In this document: in pieces, positions 23,367 to 30,510 of the stretch | Layout of the letters: every line of letters begins with the position of its first letter | Position numbering within the stretch: position 1 is the stretch's first letter | Assembly (NCBI RefSeq): GCF_001836165.1 | Contig: NZ_KV827693.1 | Span: 103,216 to 167,215, forward strand | Reading direction: 5' to 3' | DNA from: Corynebacterium sp. HMSC036D02 | GTDB lineage: Bacteria; Actinomycetota; Actinomycetes; Mycobacteriales; Mycobacteriaceae | Length of the DNA stretch: 64,000 bases | Made by a program: the position numbers and the translations under genes | The notes under the pieces: model-generated | Seen by the model: the letters and a program-made list of their open reading frames with translations, nothing else | Database searches by the model: none | What the model was told of the DNA's origin: nothing

Positions 23367-24262
23367 TGACTCTTTCACCACACCTTAAAGACTTAGAGAA
23401 CGAATCCCTCCACATCCTGCGCGAAGTCGCCGGGCAATTCGACAAGGTAGGCCTGCTCTTTTCCGGCGGCAAGGACTCCGTCGTCGTCTTCGAGCTCGCC
23501 CGCCGCGCCTTTGCGCCGGCCACCGTGCCTTTCGAGCTCATCCACGTCGATACCGGCCACAACTTCCCGGAGGTCATCGACTTCCGCGATCAGCTCGTCG
23601 CGGAGACCGGCGCGCGCCTGCACGTCGCCCACGTCCAGGACTGGATCGATCGCGGTGACCTCCAGGAGCGCCCCGATGGCACCCGTAACCCGCTGCAGTC
23701 CGTGCCGCTGGTGGAGACAATCGCCGAGCGCGGCTACGACGCCGTCCTGGGTGGTGCCCGCCGCGACGAGGAACGCGCCCGCGCCAAGGAGCGCATCTTC
23801 TCCATCCGCGATTCCTTCGGCGGCTGGGACCCGCGCCGCCAGCGCCCGGAGCTGTGGGACCTCTACAACGGCGGCAAGATGGCCGGCGAAAACGTCCGCG
23901 TCTTCCCCATCTCCAACTGGACCGAGTCCGATATTTGGGAGTACATCGGCGCGCGCAACCTGCAGCTTCCCTCCATCTACTACTCGCACCAGCGCGAGGT
24001 GTTCAACCGCAACGGCATGTGGCTGACCCCTGGCGAGTGGGGCGGCCCGCGCGAGGACGAGCCGCTGGAGACCCGCACCGTGCGCTACCGCACCGTGGGG
24101 GATATGTCCTGCACCGGTGCCGTGGAATCCACCGCCGCCTCGCCCGATGAGGTGCTCGCGGAAATCTCCATTTCCACCCTGTCCGAGCGCGGTGCCACCC
24201 GCGCCGATGACAAACTGTCCGAGTCCGCCATGGAGGACCGCAAGAAGGAAGGCTACTTCTGA
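23366..24262 (+). CDS. cysD: Sulfate adenylyltransferase subunit 2
   Basis: 298 residues from ATG 23366, which overlaps the cysH stop by one base; the frame is open six codons further upstream without support. The ATP-PPi synthetase motif LLFSGGKDSVVVFEL is at about 30-45, followed by HVDTGHNFPE, the conserved GGARRDEERARAKER and FPISNWTESDIWEYI. Together with CysN it makes adenosine 5'-phosphosulfate from ATP and sulfate in the cytosol. Middle gene of the coupled cysH-cysD-cysN operon. Confidence 0.97.
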   Translation: MTLSPHLKDLENESLHILREVAGQFDKVGLLFSGGKDSVVVFELARRAFAPATVPFELIHVDTGHNFPEVIDFRDQLVAETGARLHVAHVQDWIDRGDLQERPDGTRNPLQSVPLVETIAERGYDAVLGGARRDEERARAKERIFSIRDSFGGWDPRRQRPELWDLYNGGKMAGENVRVFPISNWTESDIWEYIGARNLQLPSIYYSHQREVFNRNGMWLTPGEWGGPREDEPLETRTVRYRTVGDMSCTGAVESTAASPDEVLAEISISTLSERGATRADDKLSESAMEDRKKEGYF

Positions 24263-25554
24263 TGACGACTACCCTCGCACCGAATGTCGGCGCGCTCAAG
24301 CAGCGCGATACCCTGCGCCTGTGCACCGCCGGTTCCGTCGATGACGGCAAGTCCACCTTCGTGGGCCGCCTGCTCTATGACACCAAGTCCGTGCTGGCGG
24401 ACCAGGTGGAGTCCATGGAGCGTTCTTCTGCTGACCGCGGCTTCGACGGCATGGACCTCTCGCTGCTTGTCGACGGCCTCCGTGCCGAGCGCGAGCAGGG
24501 CATCACCATCGACGTGGCCTACCGCTACTTCGCCACGGACAAGCGCACCTTCATCCTCGCTGATACCCCGGGCCACGTGCAGTACACGCGCAACACGGTC
24601 ACCGGCATGTCCACCTCCCAGGTGGTGGTGCTGCTTGTCGACGCCCGCAATGGCGTCGTCGAACAAACCCGCCGCCACCTCAACGTGGCAGCACTCTTGG
24701 GCGTGCGCCACGTGATCCTCGGCGTGAACAAAATCGACCTGGTGGACTATGACGAGGCCACCTTCCGCGCAATTGAGGCGGAGTTCAACGAGGTCGCCGC
24801 GCGTTTGGGTATCACCGATTCGGTGGCCATCCCGATCTCGGCGTTGAAGGGCGATAACGTGGTGGAACGCTCTGCCACCATGGACTGGTACGAGGGCCCG
24901 ACGGTCCTCGAAACGCTGGAGACCGTCCCCGTGGCCACCGGCCGCGCCGATGATCTGGACCTGCGTTTCCCGATCCAGTACGTCATCCGCGAGCACGCCT
25001 CCGACTACCGCGGCTATGCCGGCCGCGTGAAGGCCGGGCACGTGGCGGTGGGGGATGAGGTGACCCTGCCGGGTGGGCGAACCTCGACGGTTACCGCGAT
25101 CGATACCACCGACGGCCCGCTTGGCTCGGATGAGGCGGCGCGCGCCGGGGATTCCGTGGTCCTGCGGCTGGCCGATGACATCGACTTGGCCCGCGGCGAC
25201 CTCATCGCCGGTTCGCAGCGCCCGGAGGAGGTGCGCGAATTCGCCGCCACCGCGGTGGTCCTCACGGACAAGGAGCTGCGCGCGGGCCAGATGGTGAAGC
25301 TGCGTTATGGTGCCGCATTGGTCAAGGCGCGCGTGGCATCGGTGGAGCGCATCCTCGACCTTGATGGCGTGGCGGATGTTGAGGCACCGGAATCAGCAGC
25401 CCTCAATGACATTGCGTTCATCACCGTCCAGACACAGGCGGAGCTTCCCGTGGAGGATTATGCCGCCCGCGGCGCGGTGGGCAACTTCCTGCTCATCGAT
25501 CAGTCCAGCGGCAACACGTTGGCAGCAGGATTTGTGGGCCAGCGCCTGCGTTAA
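24262..25554 (+). CDS. cysN: Sulfate adenylyltransferase subunit 1 (GTPase)
   Basis: 430 residues; the ATG overlaps the cysD stop (ATGA). EF-Tu-like GTPase motifs: G1 GSVDDGKST (24-32), G3 DTPGH and G4 NKID, then two beta-barrel domains. GTP hydrolysis drives APS formation by CysD. There is no fused APS-kinase (CysC) domain, since the protein ends after the second barrel, and no cysC follows. The expected downstream transporter genes (cysY/cysZ of C. glutamicum) are also absent; a terminator follows at once. Confidence 0.97.
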   Translation: MTTTLAPNVGALKQRDTLRLCTAGSVDDGKSTFVGRLLYDTKSVLADQVESMERSSADRGFDGMDLSLLVDGLRAEREQGITIDVAYRYFATDKRTFILADTPGHVQYTRNTVTGMSTSQVVVLLVDARNGVVEQTRRHLNVAALLGVRHVILGVNKIDLVDYDEATFRAIEAEFNEVAARLGITDSVAIPISALKGDNVVERSATMDWYEGPTVLETLETVPVATGRADDLDLRFPIQYVIREHASDYRGYAGRVKAGHVAVGDEVTLPGGRTSTVTAIDTTDGPLGSDEAARAGDSVVLRLADDIDLARGDLIAGSQRPEEVREFAATAVVLTDKELRAGQMVKLRYGAALVKARVASVERILDLDGVADVEAPESAALNDIAFITVQTQAELPVEDYAARGAVGNFLLIDQSSGNTLAAGFVGQRLR

Positions 25555-25564
25555 TCCCCCCCTG

Positions 25565-25600
25565 ACCCGCGGCTAGATGGCCGCGGGTTTCGGCGTTTTA
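25565..25600 (+). terminator. Rho-independent terminator after cysN
   Basis: Perfect 9-bp stem ACCCGCGGC / GCCGCGGGT (25565-25573, 25580-25588), six-base loop, then TTCGGCGTTTT. It ends the cysHDN operon 11 bp after the stop and may act in both directions against the convergent gene. Confidence 0.8.
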
Positions 25601-26224
25601 AACGTTCTTCTCAGCTTGCTTGCGGCCCAAGGTCTTGCGCAGGGACCAGATGAACTCCGCAATCATCAGGTAGACCGGAGTACCGCCGGCGACCATGAAG
25701 AAGAAGGCGCCGGCGGAGCAGGCCTCGTCGACGTAGTCATCAGCGCCGTAGAGGAGCTCGACGCCGCTGGCGTTTCCGACCTCCGCGAGGGCACCGAGGC
25801 CGCGAATGGTGGAGATGATCCACATGAAGGCCAGCAGACCCCACACGATGCACCACTGGATCGACTGGGCACGCTGGCGGGAGGGCTCCACGGCGAAGGA
25901 GAAGTTGCTCAGGTCGACGTTGAAGTTGGAGGAAGCCTGGGCGGTCGAAGGCTGGGGCATGAGCTGCACACCGGAGCCAGACGTGGCGATCTCGCGGATG
26001 CGGGCGACGTCCACCTCGGGGCCAAAGGGATCCGCGATAGCTCGGTCATACTGCTCGCGGCGGTCCTGGCGGGAGAAGATGCTGTGGGCGGTGGAGAGTT
26101 CGTCGTAAAGCGCGGCGTTGGACGGGTCAGTCGCGGAGAGGCGGCGCTCGATATCCGAGGTCAGGGTCGCGGAATCAGCGGAAGGGTCAAGGTTGAGGGA
26201 GTTATAGAGGTTGTAGTGTGCCAC
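25598..26224 (-). CDS. Membrane protein with a degenerate J-domain-like N-terminus
   Basis: 208 residues. Residues 1-65 (HYNLYNSLNLDPSADSATLTSDIERRL...AHSIFSRQDRREQYDRAIADP) follow the helix pattern of a DnaJ J-domain, including the DRREQYDR-type helix IV. The HPD tripeptide needed to stimulate DnaK is absent. Two membrane segments follow (about 122-142 and 168-190), then a basic tail. It is closely followed upstream by a second membrane-anchored gene (24-bp gap), suggesting an operon. Role unknown; possibly a scaffold or non-catalytic J-like protein. Confidence 0.75.
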   Translation of the reverse strand: MAHYNLYNSLNLDPSADSATLTSDIERRLSATDPSNAALYDELSTAHSIFSRQDRREQYDRAIADPFGPEVDVARIREIATSGSGVQLMPQPSTAQASSNFNVDLSNFSFAVEPSRQRAQSIQWCIVWGLLAFMWIISTIRGLGALAEVGNASGVELLYGADDYVDEACSAGAFFFMVAGGTPVYLMIAEFIWSLRKTLGRKQAEKNV

Positions 26225-26248
26225 GAGGCGAAAAGTCCTTTCGAGGGG

Positions 26249-27133
26249 TTAGCAGGGATCGCTGAAATCTGCATTGTTATTGAGCGAACGGGCGTTGCCA
26301 CCGTATCGCGCCTTGAGCTTACAGACCTCATCCACGCTGTGGCCGGCGTCGTAGTAGGCCGCATAGACCTGCTTGCCTTCGTGTTCCGAACGCAGCGAGC
26401 TGCATGCTGTTCCCGGCATGATCTTGACCCCGGCGTAGTGGGCCTCCACGCGGTTGATTTCGGATTGCGGGGACTCGCCATAAGGGACGAGGAGGGAGTC
26501 CACGATGAGGATATAGCGGCCATCGCAGGTCTCTTGCGCTTGTGTGCTCTCAGCGCTGTCCTCAGTGCTCTGCTCGCAGAGGGGGATGTCATCCGTGATT
26601 TGCTTCGGGACATTGTCGGCACTGAGGCGGTTGGAATCCCAGCATTTGATCGTCGTTGAGTCAACGAGGCCGTCGTTTTTATAGGAAACCCATTCTCCGC
26701 CGCCCCAGGAATAGAGATAAAAAGAGGAGCTGTTTTCTGAGGCGAGGTAGAGCCAGTCGTCATTGCAAAACAGCGTCATCGGGCGGGGAATATCGTTCCT
26801 GGTCTTTTCAGCTGCTGTACCGCACCTGTCTGCCTTCTGAGGTGTGGCTTTAGACGTCACGGGTTTCGCAGTGCTCGTCTTAACGCTGGTAGTGCGGGTT
26901 TCACTGCTTGTTGTGGTGGCCTCAGCATTTGTTGTGCTGGTGCTCGGGGCCACCTGCGTAAAGAGGGCCTCCTGCTCTGTGGTTTCAGAAGAGGAGCGCG
27001 ACATTAACAGCCACGTGACACCAGCAATGATCGCAAGGAGTACGACGACGGCGATGATCACAATGCTTCCCGAGCGTGCAGGACGTTCCGGGCCCTCGTT
27101 GCTTGGCGGGGCCCAGGGGTTGCTATTAGTCAC
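26249..27133 (-). CDS. Membrane-anchored extracytoplasmic protein, actinobacterial conserved C-terminal domain
   Basis: 294 residues. A short cytoplasmic N-terminus is followed by one membrane helix (about 23-44, IVIIAVVVLLAIIAGVTWLLM) and a Ser/Thr-rich linker (about 55-98). Two Cys-containing domains follow: one around TLFCNDDWLYLAS, and a C-terminal block with CDGRYILIVDSLLVP, AGVKIMPGTACSSLR and YGGNARSLNN ending in FSDPC. The same style of C-terminal block occurs, as I recall, in other actinobacterial secreted or kinase-linked proteins. Cys pairs suggest disulfides outside the membrane. Function not known. Confidence 0.75.
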   Translation of the reverse strand: MTNSNPWAPPSNEGPERPARSGSIVIIAVVVLLAIIAGVTWLLMSRSSSETTEQEALFTQVAPSTSTTNAEATTTSSETRTTSVKTSTAKPVTSKATPQKADRCGTAAEKTRNDIPRPMTLFCNDDWLYLASENSSSFYLYSWGGGEWVSYKNDGLVDSTTIKCWDSNRLSADNVPKQITDDIPLCEQSTEDSAESTQAQETCDGRYILIVDSLLVPYGESPQSEINRVEAHYAGVKIMPGTACSSLRSEHEGKQVYAAYYDAGHSVDEVCKLKARYGGNARSLNNNADFSDPC

Positions 27134-27225
27134 GCAGGAAGCTCCTGAAAACGGGGGCGGCAGACAGCAGCTTCCACAGGAAGCCGTGTCACACTATAGC
27201 CGCATTTACCCTCACAATAAGGGGT

Positions 27226-27837
27226 TTAATTCGGTGGGACATCACCGCTCATGACTGTTTTCTGCTGGTCTTCGTCCCAGCGGAATCCGGCATGCGTTTC
27301 GCCGGTGCGCCCGGCGGTGGTCTCGCCCTCACGCGCCCAGTGGTAGGTCACGGCGATCACAGTGTCACTCACTCGCTCGACGGTGGGGAAGAAACCATAA
27401 GGCTCGAAGGTGGCGGTGCCAAGGTATTCGCCTTTGTGGAAGAGCATGATGTGGTGCGGTGAGGAGGCCGTGGCACCCTCGATGGTGATAATTTGCCAGC
27501 TCAAAGCCGCGCAAGGGTCGAAACCGGCGGAAGAGGAAAGCTGCCAGCCGTAGTCATTCCACGGCGCGATGCTGCCAATGCCTGATTGATAGGCCTCGTC
27601 GGCGTCAATATCCTCGCAGGACTCCGACTTGTCCGCGCTCTGGGTAGGGGAAGGTGCCTCGTTGCTCGTCGGCTCAGGGCTTATCTCCTCTTCCGTGGTG
27701 CTTTCGGCGGCAACGCTCGCCGAGCTGTTGTGGACCGCACTGAACATAGGGGTCTCTGCCTCGTCCTGATGGCTTTGCGCACAAGCAGCGAGTGGGAGGC
27801 AGATGAGGATAGCGCCCACAAAGGCAGGCCTGAGCAT
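27226..27837 (-). CDS. LppP/LprE-type lipoprotein (paralog 1)
   Basis: ATG 27837 gives 203 residues with a lipoprotein signal peptide ending LPLAAC, and GGAAGG lies seven bases upstream; longer in-frame starts exist but would bury the signal peptide. A Ser/Glu-rich linker precedes the conserved domain: DPCAALSWQTITIEGATASSPHHIMLFHKGEYLGTATFEPYGF and VTYHWAREGE. This matches the actinobacterial LppP/LprE lipoprotein family. It is nearly collinear with the next gene, so the pair arose by tandem duplication. Expected location: outer face of the cytoplasmic membrane. Function unknown. Confidence 0.85.
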   Translation of the reverse strand: MLRPAFVGAILICLPLAACAQSHQDEAETPMFSAVHNSSASVAAESTTEEEISPEPTSNEAPSPTQSADKSESCEDIDADEAYQSGIGSIAPWNDYGWQLSSSAGFDPCAALSWQIITIEGATASSPHHIMLFHKGEYLGTATFEPYGFFPTVERVSDTVIAVTYHWAREGETTAGRTGETHAGFRWDEDQQKTVMSGDVPPN

Positions 27838-27857
27838 TATTTTTCCTTCCATAAAAA

Positions 27858-27879
27858 GTGCGCCTCGTGTGAGGCGCAC
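27858..27879 (-). terminator. Terminator between the tandem lipoprotein genes
   Basis: Nine-bp perfect stem GTGCGCCTC / GAGGCGCAC (27858-27866, 27871-27879) with GTGT loop. On the minus strand it is followed by TTTTTAT, a strong intrinsic terminator for the gene at 27893. It lies only ~20 bp before the start of the second lipoprotein gene, overlapping its leader. Confidence 0.85.
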
Positions 27880-27892
27880 GATTAGTTTTATT

Positions 27893-28387
27893 TTAGCGAG
27901 GAGGAACGTCACCGCTCATGACGACTTTGTTCTGGGCGGCGTCCCAGCGGAAGTTTGCTTCCGTGGTGCCCGTCGGAGCGGCATTGGCGTCGCCTTCTTG
28001 CGGCCAGTGGTAGGTCACGGAAATCTCACTGCCATTGACTTGCTCGACGCTGGGGAAGAAGGCGTAGGGCTCGGCGGTGGCGGTGCCGATGTACTCGCCG
28101 TAGTGGAAGAGCATGATGTGGTGCGGTGAGGAGGCAGTTGCGCCTTCGACGGAAATGGTCTGCCAACTCAGCTCCGCGCACGGATCGAAGTGGGCGGAAT
28201 CAACCAGTGCCCATTCATGTCCATTCCACTGGGGAACCTGGGCGATGTTGTCGGCGAATGCGGCGTGGGCATTGCCAGCCTCGCAGACTTCGGCGACGGG
28301 GCTAGCCTGAACCTCTTCTGGGCTGCTGCATGCAATGAGGGGGAAGCAAAGTAGTGCGGCTCCGGCGAAAACTCGTGGTGTGAACAT
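27893..28387 (-). CDS. LppP/LprE-type lipoprotein (paralog 2)
   Basis: 164 residues with lipobox FPLIAC. The conserved domain DPCAELSWQTISVEGATASSPHHIMLFHYGEYIGTATAEPYAFFPSVEQV is about three-quarters identical to paralog 1, but the Ser/Glu-rich linker is much shorter. An AAGGAG ribosome site precedes the ATG. It is the first of the two tandem copies in transcription order and is separated from the second by an intrinsic terminator, so the copies are likely expressed independently or at different levels. Confidence 0.85.
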   Translation of the reverse strand: MFTPRVFAGAALLCFPLIACSSPEEVQASPVAEVCEAGNAHAAFADNIAQVPQWNGHEWALVDSAHFDPCAELSWQTISVEGATASSPHHIMLFHYGEYIGTATAEPYAFFPSVEQVNGSEISVTYHWPQEGDANAAPTGTTEANFRWDAAQNKVVMSGDVPPR

Positions 28388-28498
28388 TGTGTTCTCCTTT
28401 CTGAGGTCTCGGTGTGGTTCCAGACCCTACAAAGGCCGCAGAGACCCCGGCCAGAGTTACGGAGAGCATTCCTCGGGTCAGCGGGTAGTCTCTCAGGC

Positions 28499-29077
28499 AT
28501 GGAGAATCTGTCTGGTCGTACACTGTTCGTCGCCGCCGTGGATGCCGAAGCCACGCATGTTCCTGAGGGAGCGCCGCTGCTCATCACGGGTATTGGTACG
28601 GTTCCCGCCGCCATCGAGCTGACAACGGTGCTGGCGTCGGCAGAGGTGTTGCCGGAGCGTGTCATCAACATCGGTACTGCGGGCGCGCTTCGCGACGATC
28701 TCTCAGGCGTCTTCGAGATCTCCCACGTACGCAAGCACGACTTTCACCTGGAGGTGCTCAGCGATGTCTCCCGCTATCTGCTCCCGGAGGTCATCGAGCT
28801 AGAGACTTCCGGTAAGCTGCCGACCGCCACGCTTGCCACGGGTGACGCCTTTATTTCGGATACCCCGACCCGCACGCGCCTTGCCCAGGATTCTGCGCTG
28901 TGCGATATGGAGGGCTACGCCATCGCTGCGGTGTGCCGAAAGTTTGGTGTGCCGTGCACGCTTCTCAAGCAGGTTTCGGACACCGCTAACGAAGAATCCT
29001 ATGGCTCGTGGGCCTCGGTGCTCGACCGCGCGGCGGAGGAGTTGGCCGCCGCCTTCGGCACGGTGTCCGCGGATTAG
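28499..29077 (+). CDS. Purine nucleosidase, MTA/SAH-nucleosidase-like
   Basis: ATG 28499 gives 192 residues; the frame is open upstream but homology starts at LFVAAVDAEA. Features of the nucleoside phosphorylase/MTAN fold are ITGIGTVPAAIELTTVL, NIGTAGAL, TGDAFISD (catalytic Asp region) and DMEGYAIAAVC with the ribose-binding Met-Glu. It probably hydrolyses S-adenosylhomocysteine or methylthioadenosine, feeding methionine salvage. The protein is shorter than E. coli MTAN (232), as is common in corynebacterial nucleosidases. Confidence 0.85.
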   Translation: MENLSGRTLFVAAVDAEATHVPEGAPLLITGIGTVPAAIELTTVLASAEVLPERVINIGTAGALRDDLSGVFEISHVRKHDFHLEVLSDVSRYLLPEVIELETSGKLPTATLATGDAFISDTPTRTRLAQDSALCDMEGYAIAAVCRKFGVPCTLLKQVSDTANEESYGSWASVLDRAAEELAAAFGTVSAD

Positions 29078-29094
29078 ACCCCACATACGGAAAG

Positions 29095-29160
29095 TGCCCT
29101 AGTTGCCAAAACCATCGCTCCCGCCGCGGGTGGTGGGGGAGAAGTTTGGCAACTAGGGCA
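29095..29160. repeat. 16-bp perfect inverted repeat, TTGCCAAA element (copy A)
   Basis: TGCCCTAGTTGCCAAA (29095-29110) pairs perfectly with TTTGGCAACTAGGGCA (29145-29160) around a 34-nt GC-rich centre. It lies between convergent genes. Its right arm plus flanking GTT recurs at 38893-38911 with one mismatch, which argues for a dispersed element rather than a chance terminator. No T-run follows on either strand. Confidence 0.8.
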
Positions 29161-29200
29161 GTTGCACGGCCAGGGCTAGAGCCATGCACCGGTTGTGTGG

Positions 29201-30475
29201 CTAGCGGGCGCCGCTGGCCTCTAGGTTCTCGTAGAGCTCCATGACGTCCTCATGGCCCTCCGCCGTGGAAATCTTAATGTTTTTAGCTTCGATTTCGCCG
29301 GCACGCAGGCTGGCCATCTCCTGGTGGTAGCGGAAGACCACGGCAATGGTGGCAGCCACCGGCACAGCCAGGAAGGCGCCGATGATGCCGGCCAAGGCGG
29401 AGCCGACCGTGACGGAGAGCAGCACCATTGCCGCGTGCAGGCCCATGGCCTTGGATTGCAGCATCGGCTGGAGGACGTTGCCCTCCACCTGCTGGACGAT
29501 GATGATGAGAGCCAAGGCGAGCAAGGCCTTCGTCAGCCCATCGGAGACCAGCGCGATGATGACGGCCAAAGCGCCCGCAGTGACAGCGCCAATGACCGGG
29601 ATGAAGCTGGCGAAGAACGTAACTACGCCGATGACAAGGGCCAGCGGTACCTGGAGAACCCAGAGGCCGAGGCCGATGAGGATGCCGTCGACGGCCGCGA
29701 CGGCTGCTTGCGCCTGAATGAAGCCAGATAACGTGTTCCACACGCGAGTCAGCAGCTCGGTGGCGTGCCAGCCGGCGGAGTAGCCGGTGTAGGTGCGCAG
29801 CCACGGCAGGAATTTATCGCCGTCCTTGAGGATGAAGAAGGCTACGAAGAGCATGATGGCGAGCGCCATGGCGATGGAGCTGGCCATCGATACACCGGAA
29901 ATCACCCCGGTGGCGATGTTGGAAGCTTGGCCCTTGATGAAGGTGATGGCATCATCGAGGACTTCCTGGACCTTCGCCGCATCAATCTCAAAGGGCAGAT
30001 CCTTGGCCATATCGACGAGCTTGTTTAAGCCGCCTTCGGCCTGGCTGACCAGGGAGGCACCTTGGGAGGACACCACCGGGGCCATCGCCGCGAACACGCC
30101 GCCGATGATGGCTAAGAATCCCAACAGCGTGGTGATGGAGGCCAGCGCGCGGGGGAACTTGTGCGCGCGCAACCAGTTGGTCACGGGGAAAAGCACCGTG
30201 CACACCAGGATGGCCAGGATGACCGGCAACAGGCCAACCCAGATGAACTTCAACAGGTAGCCGGCCAGGCCGACGCCCGCGACCACGATGATGAAAATCA
30301 AGCACACCTTGGCCAAGGAGATGGCATCGCGCCCGAGGACGCGAGACTTGTCATCGGTCTTCGACACCGGGAGGGTAGCTTCTTCATTAATGGGCTCCGC
30401 GGCGGCAGAAGCCGCCGCGCCAGAGGCCGTGGAGGACGTGCCCGAGCGGGCACCGTCATCATTGTTGTTTGTCAT
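29201..30475 (-). CDS. AI-2E family (TqsA/PerM-like) membrane transporter
   Basis: 424 residues from ATG 30475; ATG 30484 adds three residues and cannot be excluded. An Ala/Ser-rich acidic N-terminus (~50 residues) precedes about eight membrane helices with family signatures: LPVILAILVCTVLFPV, FFILKDGDKFLPWL, IQAQAAVAAVDGILIGLGLWVL, FFASFIPVIGAVTAG and VVQQVEGNVLQPMLQ-like IIVQQVEGNVLQPML. Members export AI-2 or other small solutes or exchange ions; the substrate here is unknown. It lies 35 bp after putA on the same strand, so it may be read through from putA. Confidence 0.9.
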   Translation of the reverse strand: MTNNNDDGARSGTSSTASGAAASAAAEPINEEATLPVSKTDDKSRVLGRDAISLAKVCLIFIIVVAGVGLAGYLLKFIWVGLLPVILAILVCTVLFPVTNWLRAHKFPRALASITTLLGFLAIIGGVFAAMAPVVSSQGASLVSQAEGGLNKLVDMAKDLPFEIDAAKVQEVLDDAITFIKGQASNIATGVISGVSMASSIAMALAIMLFVAFFILKDGDKFLPWLRTYTGYSAGWHATELLTRVWNTLSGFIQAQAAVAAVDGILIGLGLWVLQVPLALVIGVVTFFASFIPVIGAVTAGALAVIIALVSDGLTKALLALALIIIVQQVEGNVLQPMLQSKAMGLHAAMVLLSVTVGSALAGIIGAFLAVPVAATIAVVFRYHQEMASLRAGEIEAKNIKISTAEGHEDVMELYENLEASGAR

Positions 30476-30510
30476 GCGCTCCATCTTCTCATATGAGCGC
30501 AGAAAACGAA

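Noticed and set aside
25577..26659. 360-codon plus-strand frame opposite the J-like membrane protein genes
   Set aside because: Antisense shadow; the minus-strand frames have membrane segments, lipid or family signatures and ribosome sites.
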